From positions 1 through 5,491 of the forward strand of contig QMOC01000215.1 in assembly GCA_003648085.1 (NCBI GenBank): a stretch of DNA of 5,491 nucleotides, written 5' to 3'. The position numbers and the translations under genes were made by a program. Positions 1-4,872 of this stretch are shown one piece after another. Under the pieces are notes generated by a model. That model was given only the letters and a program-made list of their open reading frames with translations, was not told the DNA's origin and did not search any database. This stretch comes from Chloroflexota bacterium. Its GTDB lineage: Bacteria > Chloroflexota > Anaerolineae > B4-G1. Position 1 is the stretch's first letter. Every line of letters begins with the position of its first letter.

Positions 1-244
1 GCACCGCCTGTACCCCCTTGCCATACCTACGGAGTTAAGACAGGGCTGTTCTACGCTTGATTCTCGTCCTCCCGCTTGACCGGGGTGGGCTTCTGGCGCT
101 CCGAAAGGCGGTGGGTGGGTAAACGGGCACCCACCGCCTTTCGGAGCGCCAGGAGCCCACCCCGGTCAAGCGGGAGGACGAGAATCAAGAGTAGAACAGC
201 CCTGTCTTAACTCCGTAGGTATGGCAAGGGGGTAAAGGCGGTGC
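1..244. repeat. Long near-perfect palindrome (117-bp arms, 10-nt loop)
   Basis: Bases 1-117 are the reverse complement of 128-244, with base i pairing with base 245-i. I find three mismatches: 10/235 (G-A), 55/190 (G-A) and 92/153 (T-G, a wobble in RNA). The loop is 118-127, GGTAAACGGG. The left arm begins at base 1 of the window, so the palindrome may extend further left. I recognise no gene in either arm. It could be an inverted duplication, a MITE-like or cruciform-forming element, or a snap-back assembly or amplification artefact. The mismatches argue somewhat against a simple artefact, which would usually give identical arms. The structure is directly visible; its origin is not known. 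Confidence 0.9.
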
Positions 245-274
245 AGCGGCGCCCTGACCGCCGCCGCACCGCCT
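236..274 (+). promoter_or_regulatory. GC-rich hairpin upstream of the methyltransferase gene
   Basis: The outer stem pairs 236-244 (AGGCGGTGC) with 266-274 (GCACCGCCT). After an A/C mismatch (245/265), GCGGCG (246-251) pairs with CGCCGC (259-264) around a 7-nt loop (252-258). The structure ends 22 nt before the start codon at 297. No T-tract follows immediately (TGTGCTTTTACA does), so it is not a textbook intrinsic terminator. Bases 237-244 can pair instead with 1-8 of the palindrome, so the two structures are mutually exclusive. A terminator, attenuator or repeat-element role is inference. Confidence 0.6.
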
Positions 275-296
275 GTGCTTTTACAGCCTGAGTGAA

Positions 297-1130
297 ATGT
301 ACAATCCTGAGACAATCGCACTGAACCGCCGCAGTTGGGATACCATCTCCGCACATTACCAGGCCAGCACGCGCATCTCCACCGACGACGTGCATTACGG
401 CCCATTGGCCCCCGGCGAGCGTGAACTGGGCCTGCTGGGTGACGTGGCGGGCAAGCGGGCCATCGAGATTGGCTGCGGCGGCGGCCAGAACGCTATCGCC
501 CTGACCAAACTGGGCGCCACCTGCATCGGCGTGGACCCTTCGCCAGCCCAGATCGCCCACGCCCGGCGACTTGCGCTCAAGAACGGGGTTGAGGTACAAT
601 TCGCTGAAGGCGTGGCTGAGGACCTGAGCGGTTTCCCCGATGGTTACTTCGACATCGCTCTTTCCTCCTATGCCTTCGACTACGTGACCGACCTGCGGCA
701 GGCCTACGATGAGGTATGGCGCGTGCTGAAACCGGGCGGCCTGTTCGTCTTCTGCCTCTCACATCCCTGGTTCCAGGCCGTGGGCTGGCACCTGGCTGGC
801 GACCCAGACGCACCTGAGATCGGGGACTACGCCACGTGGCCCGCAGTGGAGGAGTGGGACTGGACCTACGAGGACGGCACCACAGCCCGGATGCGGGGCC
901 ACCTGCGCACTCTGGCCCAGATCGTCAACGAGTTGATCGAGGCCGGCTTTGTGCTGGAACGGCTGGTGGAGCAGAACGTGGCCGACGTTGAGGGCGCTTC
1001 TGACGAGGAGTTGGCTCGCTTCCCCTATGTGGGACTATTCGATGTCAGCTCTCAGGAGTACAAGGTGATGCGCAGGCTGCCGTACACGCTCATCATCCGG
1101 GCACGCAAAGGAGCGTCACAGCATGGCTGA
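297..1130 (+). CDS. Class I SAM-dependent methyltransferase
   Basis: A 277-residue cytoplasmic protein with a Rossmann-type methyltransferase core of the Methyltransf_11/25 kind. Motif I is EIGCGGG at residues 57-63. The acidic residue expected to contact the SAM ribose is D80 in GVDPS. FDIALSSYAFDYV (118-130) is the motif II region, and LKPGGLFVFCLSHP (144-157) is the post-II/III strand. The C-terminal third has a tryptophan-rich stretch (181-189) and a segment near 200-222 typical of small-molecule methyltransferases such as those resembling UbiE. The substrate cannot be read from the sequence. The ATG at 297 lies only 22 nt after a strong hairpin and has no clear Shine-Dalgarno site (CTGAGTGA is weak), but it gives a normal N-terminus for the fold. 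The last 8 bp overlap the acetyltransferase gene, implying co-transcription. It may modify a glycan or precursor handled by the downstream genes, which is inference only. Confidence 0.9.
   Translation: MYNPETIALNRRSWDTISAHYQASTRISTDDVHYGPLAPGERELGLLGDVAGKRAIEIGCGGGQNAIALTKLGATCIGVDPSPAQIAHARRLALKNGVEVQFAEGVAEDLSGFPDGYFDIALSSYAFDYVTDLRQAYDEVWRVLKPGGLFVFCLSHPWFQAVGWHLAGDPDAPEIGDYATWPAVEEWDWTYEDGTTARMRGHLRTLAQIVNELIEAGFVLERLVEQNVADVEGASDEELARFPYVGLFDVSSQEYKVMRRLPYTLIIRARKGASQHG
1107..1113 (+). promoter_or_regulatory. Ribosome-binding site for the GNAT gene
   Basis: AAAGGAG lies 9 nt before the ATG at 1123, inside the end of the methyltransferase gene. It fixes the acetyltransferase start and shows that the 8-bp overlap is a real translational junction. 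Confidence 0.8.
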
Positions 1131-1560
1131 CCAGATCGAAGTCAGATTTGCCAATCAGGTGGACCTGGATGGGTGCATCGCTCTGGATCACCCGACCATG
1201 TCGGCGGAGGTCATCAAACGCAAAATAGAACAGCGCGAGATTATTGTGGCGGAAAAGGCAGGGCGGTTGGTCGGCTATCTGCGGATCGAATATTTGTGGT
1301 CCATTGTGCCCTACATCGCCCTCATCTGGGTGGTGGAAGATCAACGCCGCGAGGGCATCGGCAGGGCCATGCTGCGCTATCTGGAAAACGTCCTGCGTGA
1401 ACAGGGGCACACAGCGTTGTATAGCTCTTCACAGGCCAATGAGCTAGAGCCGCAAGCATGGCACCGGCACGTCGGCTTCGAAGAGTGTGGCTTTATCGCT
1501 GGCATAAACGAGGGAGGAATCGGGGAGATCTTCTTCCGCAAGAGTCTGAGGAGACAATGA
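1123..1560 (+). CDS. GNAT-family N-acetyltransferase
   Basis: A 145-residue protein, the usual length for a single GNAT domain, predicted to transfer an acetyl group from acetyl-CoA to an amine. The pattern IALIWVVEDQRREGIGRAM (residues 65-83) is GNAT motif A. Its R-x-x-G-x-G pyrophosphate-binding loop is R75-R76-E77-G78-I79-G80, followed by the helix RAMLRYLENVLREQG. Motif B is around QAWHRHVGFEECG (111-123), with a final strand GEIFFRK (134-140). No signal peptide or membrane segment is seen. The start is set by AAAGGAG at 1107-1113. It overlaps the methyltransferase gene by 8 bp and the glycosyltransferase gene by 4 bp (ATGA at 1557-1560), so it belongs to the same operon. The acceptor is unknown: an amino sugar, small amine or protein are all possible. 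Confidence 0.9.
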   Translation: MADQIEVRFANQVDLDGCIALDHPTMSAEVIKRKIEQREIIVAEKAGRLVGYLRIEYLWSIVPYIALIWVVEDQRREGIGRAMLRYLENVLREQGHTALYSSSQANELEPQAWHRHVGFEECGFIAGINEGGIGEIFFRKSLRRQ

Positions 1561-2588
1561 CCAAAATCGCCATGATGACCGCCTGGAACACCGATTCCGG
1601 CGTCGCCATCCACGCCGAGCCCATCGGGAAGGCATGGATTCAGATGGGCCACGAACTGCGGGTCTTCACCTTCCTCAGGGACGACTACCACGGCGAGGAG
1701 ATCACGGCCGAGGACGAGCCCTTTGTCACGCGCTGCTTCGGGCAGTCCACCGGCACGAACTTTCTCGACCCGCGCCCCATCCTGAGTGCCGACTACGACT
1801 TCTTCATCGTCCAGGACCTGGGGATGCTGCCCAAGAACGGACTGGCCAAGATCTTCCCGCTCATCAAGAAGAAGGCGAAAACGGTGCACGTGGTGCACGA
1901 CAACGCCCCCTCGCCCGACCCGGCCTTCTACCAGCACGACTGGGACGCCGTGGTCTACTTCGACCTGCGGCAGGAGGGCTTTTTGAAGCGGATTTACGGG
2001 GAGACCGCCCATTATATCCCCTTCCCCTGCTTCCCCCGCCGCCGAGGCGACAAGGTCGAGGCCCGGCGCAAACTGGGCCTGCCGCCGGACAGGAGAATCG
2101 TGGTCGTCTTCTGCCGCCGCAGTTACCAACCGTACCTCCCCCAGTTGCCCGACCCCGACCTGGAGGACGTCCTATTCCTGGTTCTGACCAACCGTGACAT
2201 CGGGGCCGATTACCCGCAGACGAGGGTGCGGCGAGAGGTGTTCTTCCCCCACTCTTTGTTCGACCAGTACCTCTTCGCCGCCGACGCCCTCATCCTGCAC
2301 AAGATGTCCACCGCCCCGCAGGAGATAGGCATTCTCTCCAGCACGGCCTATCAATGCCTGGGGGCGGGCTGTCCCATCCTGGCCCCGAGGATTTCGGATT
2401 ACTTCTGGCCGTTTGAGCAAGAGGTGTTGAAGTACGGGGATAGAAGGGAACTCAGAGAACTCTTGCTGGACGTCTTCGCGAAGGGGGGGCGATATCGGGA
2501 GAGCCAGGCAGCGGCCGAGGAATTTGTGGAGAAAAACTCCGCTGAGAACATCGCGAAGCAGTTCATCGAACTGTTGCATACGCTGTGA
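1557..2588 (+). CDS. GT-B-fold glycosyltransferase (GT4-like)
   Basis: A 343-residue cytoplasmic protein. The N-terminal half opens with a beta strand and a GT-B nucleotide-sugar transferase style loop (MTKIAMMTAWNTDSGVAIHA, then EPIGKAWIQMGHEL to residue 34). HVVHDNAPSPDPAFYQHDWD (111-130) is followed by VVYFDLRQEGFLKRIYG, a typical inter-domain region. The second domain starts near RRIVVVFCRRSY (179-190). It ends with STAYQCLGAGCPILAPRISDYF (262-283), which matches the GT4 donor-binding element usually written E-A-x-A-x-G-x-P-V. The usual second glutamate of the E-x7-E motif is not obvious there; E256 could be the first. The chosen ATG forms an ATGA overlap with the acetyltransferase stop. 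GAGGAG at 1548-1553 precedes it, only 3 nt away. The reading frame is open back to 1458, but that extension only re-reads the acetyltransferase gene. The downstream GH130 genes hint at a mannose donor; donor and acceptor are not proven. Confidence 0.75.
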   Translation: MTKIAMMTAWNTDSGVAIHAEPIGKAWIQMGHELRVFTFLRDDYHGEEITAEDEPFVTRCFGQSTGTNFLDPRPILSADYDFFIVQDLGMLPKNGLAKIFPLIKKKAKTVHVVHDNAPSPDPAFYQHDWDAVVYFDLRQEGFLKRIYGETAHYIPFPCFPRRRGDKVEARRKLGLPPDRRIVVVFCRRSYQPYLPQLPDPDLEDVLFLVLTNRDIGADYPQTRVRREVFFPHSLFDQYLFAADALILHKMSTAPQEIGILSSTAYQCLGAGCPILAPRISDYFWPFEQEVLKYGDRRELRELLLDVFAKGGRYRESQAAAEEFVEKNSAENIAKQFIELLHTL

Positions 2589-2606
2589 CCTGGAAGTACA
2601 ATTTCA

Positions 2607-2621
2607 CTACTGGACACTTTT
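2607..2621 (+). repeat. Left terminal inverted repeat
   Basis: CTACTGGACACTTTT, the inverse of 2799-2813 apart from one base (T2611 against the complement of G2809). It sits three bases inside the left copy of the direct repeat. Confidence 0.65.
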
Positions 2622-2680
2622 GGGAGGTGAAGGACTTGCGACGTTTGGGGCGCTGTCTGAACCTCGTTCATGATCCAGAA

Positions 2681-2802
2681 GTAGGTCGGATTTGCGTATC
2701 CGACCCAGATGGCGGTTAGCAAAACCGCCCTACCCGAAAAAGTAGGTCGGATTTGCGTATCCGACCCAGGTGGCGGTTAGCAAAACCGCCCTACCCGAAA
2801 AA
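2681..2802. repeat. Two tandem 61-bp REP/BIME-like units
   Basis: Unit 1 (2681-2741) and unit 2 (2742-2802) are identical except at 2709 (A) versus 2770 (G). Each unit contains two hairpins. The first is GGTCGGAT, loop TTGCGT, ATCCGACC. The second is GGCGGTT, loop AGCAA, AACCGCC. On the plus strand the first hairpin is preceded by GTAG. On the minus strand the second is also preceded by GTAG (plus-strand CTAC after it). A GTAG foot beside an imperfect palindrome is the hallmark of REP sequences mobilised by REP-associated tyrosine transposases (RAYT). Two inverted REPs per repeated unit is BIME architecture. The outer arms GTAGGTCGG and CCGCCCTAC can also pair, allowing a larger fold. No transposase gene lies in the window. 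Confidence 0.85.
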
Positions 2803-2813
2803 GTGTCCGGTAG
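2799..2813 (-). repeat. Right terminal inverted repeat
   Basis: AAAAGTGTCCGGTAG, the partner of 2607-2621. It overlaps the A-run that ends the second 61-bp unit and sits three bases inside the right copy of the direct repeat, mirroring the left side exactly. Confidence 0.65.
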
Positions 2814-2826
2814 CAAAAGTACAATT

Positions 2827-2832
2827 AAGGAG
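2827..2832 (+). promoter_or_regulatory. Ribosome-binding site for the first GH130 gene
   Basis: AAGGAG directly abuts the right direct-repeat copy and lies 13 nt before the ATG at 2846. The spacing is somewhat long, but this is the only good site. It supports 2846 over the in-frame ATG at 2753, which lies inside the repeat units. Confidence 0.6.
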
Positions 2833-2845
2833 CAGGATAGAGACA

Positions 2846-3820
2846 ATGAAGAAGATGAGGCTGAGACGTTATAAAGGTAACCCCATCCTGCAACCCCGAG
2901 GGGACGACTGGGAATCGGTGGCCGTCTTCAACTGCGCCGCCCTCTACAAAGGCGGCAAAATCCACGTCCTCTACCGGGCCGTGGGCGACTATGTCCACTA
3001 CGCTTCCCATCTGGGCTACGCCGTCTTCGACGAAGGCCTCAATCTCGTGGAGCGGCCAGAGGAGCCAATATTCGGACCCGACCTCAAGTTGTGGGAGATG
3101 TCCATCGAGGATGCCAGGCTCACCGAAATTGAGGGCGTAGTTTATATGACCTACGTGATCACGCCCACCCCCTCTCCACCGGGGGCCGTGCGGAGAAGGC
3201 TGGGCATCCCCAAGCCAATGCAGGCCGCTACCCGCACCGCCCTGGCCAGGGTGAGGGGCTTCGAGGATTTCGAACGGCTGGGCGTCATCACCCCCTACCA
3301 CGCCGACGAGCGGGACGTGGTGCTGTTCCCGGAGAAGATTCGAGGCAAATACGCCGCTATCCATAGGCCGAGTAACTGGATCGGCCCGGGCTATCCAGTG
3401 GAACGGCCCAGCATGTGGTTCGCCTTCCTCGACGACCTCCCCGGCAGGATGTACGGCCACAAGGTGATCATGGAACCGGAGCAACCCTGGGAGGCCAAGA
3501 AGATCGGCGCCGGGCCGCCGCCCATCAGGACCGATGCCGGCTGGCTGCTCATCTACCACGGTGTTGACCCCCACCGCGTCTACCGGGCGGGGGCGGCGCT
3601 CCTGGATTTGGAGGAACCTTGGAAGGTCATCGCCCGCACTCCGGAGCCGATCCTGGAACCGGAGGAGGAGTACGAGAAGGAGGGCGATGTCCCCAACGTT
3701 GTCTTTCCCGAAGGGGCGGCTGTCATCGGCGACGAACTCATCATCTTCTACGGCGGGGCCGACAAGGTCTGCTGCGTCGCCAGCGTGCGCCTCGACGAAC
3801 TCATCAATTCCCTGAAATGA
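2846..3820 (+). CDS. GH130 family beta-mannoside phosphorylase/hydrolase, first copy
   Basis: A 324-residue cytoplasmic protein with the five-bladed beta-propeller signature of GH130. Members cleave beta-mannosides by phosphorolysis to mannose 1-phosphate, or in some subfamilies by hydrolysis. Motifs in order are GNPIL (11-15) with VFNCAALY (27-34), LGYAVFDEG (56-64), SIEDARLTEIEG (86-97), RDVVLFPEKI (156-165) with IHRP (172-175), WEAKKIGAGPPPIRT (215-229), LIYHGVD (235-241), YRAGAALLDLE (246-256), DVPNVVFPEG (281-290) and FYGGADKVCC (301-310). D89 is the expected general acid. The family's usual EDPR reads EDAR here. Retained H173/R174 and the YHG histidine favour phosphorylase activity, but this is tentative. 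The start at 2846 follows AAGGAG and matches the N-terminus of the next gene; the upstream in-frame ATG at 2753 would translate repeat DNA. Linkage (beta-1,2 or beta-1,4) and substrate are unknown. Confidence 0.88.
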   Translation: MKKMRLRRYKGNPILQPRGDDWESVAVFNCAALYKGGKIHVLYRAVGDYVHYASHLGYAVFDEGLNLVERPEEPIFGPDLKLWEMSIEDARLTEIEGVVYMTYVITPTPSPPGAVRRRLGIPKPMQAATRTALARVRGFEDFERLGVITPYHADERDVVLFPEKIRGKYAAIHRPSNWIGPGYPVERPSMWFAFLDDLPGRMYGHKVIMEPEQPWEAKKIGAGPPPIRTDAGWLLIYHGVDPHRVYRAGAALLDLEEPWKVIARTPEPILEPEEEYEKEGDVPNVVFPEGAAVIGDELIIFYGGADKVCCVASVRLDELINSLK

Positions 3821-4821
3821 GGTGGACTGAAGACGTGAAACTGATTCGCTACACACACAACCCCGTCCTGGAAGCCAACCCGGAAAGCGAATGGGAAGCC
3901 GGCGCGGTCTTCAATTGCGGAGCCACGGTGGGCGTGGACGGCTCGACTTACCTGCTATACCGAGCGATACCGCAGGGCTACACCAGGAAGCCCGATGGAC
4001 CAGGGTACGACAACTACGTCTCCTCCATCGGCTGCGCCGTCAGCGAGGATGGGCGTCACTTCACCCGCTTCCCGCATCCGGTGATCGAGCCGCAGGAGAA
4101 ATACGAGAGATTCGGTTGCGAGGATCCCCGTGTGACCCACCTGGAGGTTGAGGGAGAGGCTCTGTACCTGATCACCTACACCGCACTCTCCGCTCCGGCC
4201 TTCTCCGGCACCGGAGGCCGGGTGGCACTGGCTTCGACGAAGGACCTGCGCACGTTCCACAAACACGGCGTGGTGATACCCGACCTTGAGGATAAGGATA
4301 CGGTGATCTTCCCGGAACTCGTCGGGGGCCGCATAGCCATGCTCCATCGGGTGATGCCCAACATCCAGATCGTATATTTCGAGAGCCTGGAGCAACTGCT
4401 TAACCCCAGAGAGGATTTCTGGAGTGCGTACAGGGCCTCTCTAGAGGAGTTCACCATTATGAGACCCAAATACGAGTGGGAGGCAAAGAAGATCGGGGCC
4501 GGGCCGCCGCCCATCAGGACCGAGGCCGGGTGGCTTCTGATATACCATGGAGTGGACGTCAACCACATCTACCGGGCCGGGGCGGCGCTTTTGGACCTGG
4601 AGGACCTCAGCCGGGTCATCGCCCGCTCGCCGCACCCCATTCTGGAGCCAGAGGAGGAGTACGAGAGGGTCGGTGACGTGCCCAACGTCGTCTTCCCGGA
4701 GGGGGCGGTAGTCCGGGATGGGACGCTCTACGTCTACTACGGCGGGGCCGATAAGTGCTGTTGCCTGGCCACCGCTGCACTGGATGATCTCCTGGATTAT
4801 CTGCTGGCTTTTGAGGAATAG
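3817..4821 (+). CDS. GH130 family beta-mannoside phosphorylase/hydrolase, second copy
   Basis: A 334-residue tandem paralogue of the upstream GH130 protein, predicted cytoplasmic. Motifs are HNPVLEANPESEWE (14-27) with VFNCGAT (31-37), IGCAVSEDG (71-79), the canonical GCEDPRVTHLE (100-110) with general acid D103, KDTVIFPELVGG (160-171) with LHRV (176-179), WEAKKIGAGPPPIRTEAGW (221-239), LIYHGVD (241-247), YRAGAALLDLE (252-262), DVPNVVFPEG (287-296) and YYGGADKCCC (307-316). The C-terminal third is almost the same as in the first copy, while the middle differs strongly, suggesting a different substrate preference or chain length. I chose ATG 3817 because it forms an ATGA overlap with the preceding stop. 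GTG 3835 is a serious alternative: GAGGTG at 3819-3824 lies 10 nt before it, and the protein would then begin exactly where the paralogue's MRLRRY does. The open frame upstream of 3817 is a shadow of the first copy. Confidence 0.88.
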   Translation: MRWTEDVKLIRYTHNPVLEANPESEWEAGAVFNCGATVGVDGSTYLLYRAIPQGYTRKPDGPGYDNYVSSIGCAVSEDGRHFTRFPHPVIEPQEKYERFGCEDPRVTHLEVEGEALYLITYTALSAPAFSGTGGRVALASTKDLRTFHKHGVVIPDLEDKDTVIFPELVGGRIAMLHRVMPNIQIVYFESLEQLLNPREDFWSAYRASLEEFTIMRPKYEWEAKKIGAGPPPIRTEAGWLLIYHGVDVNHIYRAGAALLDLEDLSRVIARSPHPILEPEEEYERVGDVPNVVFPEGAVVRDGTLYVYYGGADKCCCLATAALDDLLDYLLAFEE

Positions 4822-4835
4822 CGGCCTGTTACGGT

Positions 4836-4862
4836 CAGCGCCGCCCTGAAGAGACGGCGCTG
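4836..4862. terminator. Hairpin between convergent genes, possible bidirectional terminator
   Basis: CAGCGCCG (4836-4843) pairs perfectly with CGGCGCTG (4855-4862) around an 11-nt loop, and the stem can extend by a wobble and one more pair (4834-4835 with 4863-4864). It lies between the stop of the second GH130 gene (4821) and the stop of the minus-strand NIF3 gene (4873), where a shared terminator is expected. There is no clear T-run on either side, so termination is inferred from position and structure. Confidence 0.5.
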
Positions 4863-4872
4863 GCTTGTGCTC

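Larger units (their letters stand above)
2594..2826. mobile_element. Small TIR-bounded insertion (MITE-like) with 10-bp flanking direct repeat
   Basis: The direct repeat AAGTACAATT occurs at 2594-2603 and again at 2817-2826. Three bases inside each copy begin the 15-bp inverted repeats, 2607-2621 and 2799-2813, which match at 14 of 15 positions. The enclosed 213 bp (2604-2816) has no credible gene and includes two tandem 61-bp hairpin units. Deleting the insert plus one direct-repeat copy leaves a 34-bp spacer between the glycosyltransferase stop and the GH130 start, with AAGGAG intact. This is what a transposition into a tight operon would leave. The TIR core GGACACTTTT resembles insertion-sequence ends in style, but I cannot name a family. 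The repeats are visible directly; mobility is inference. Confidence 0.6.

Noticed and set aside
1..244. Possible rRNA or tRNA fragment in the palindrome arms
   Set aside because: The stretch GGAGTTAAGAC superficially recalls 5S rRNA, but the surrounding sequence and folding do not match any structural RNA I recognise.
166..599. Minus-strand open frames over the palindrome and the methyltransferase start
   Set aside because: They show low-complexity Arg/Ala/Gly composition and no domain, and overlap the methyltransferase gene and the palindrome.
1458..1556. Upstream ATG extending the glycosyltransferase by 33 residues
   Set aside because: The extension is an arginine- and tryptophan-rich re-reading of the acetyltransferase gene; the ATGA junction at 1557 gives a proper GT-B N-terminus.
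2636..2665. Possible sigma-70 promoter beginning with TTGCGA at 2636
   Set aside because: No acceptable -10 box is found at a 16-18 nt spacing.
2681..2802. Possible CRISPR fragment from the two repeated units
   Set aside because: The 61-bp units are directly adjacent with no spacers, each holds two hairpins, and no cas gene is present. REP/BIME structure fits better.
2753..2845. Upstream ATG extending the first GH130 protein by 31 residues
   Set aside because: It lies inside the repeat units, lacks a ribosome-binding site, and the added residues do not match the paralogue.
2825..3856. Long minus-strand open frame (343 codons) opposite the first GH130 gene
   Set aside because: It is antisense to a clear family member and has no recognisable domain; this is common in GC-rich DNA.
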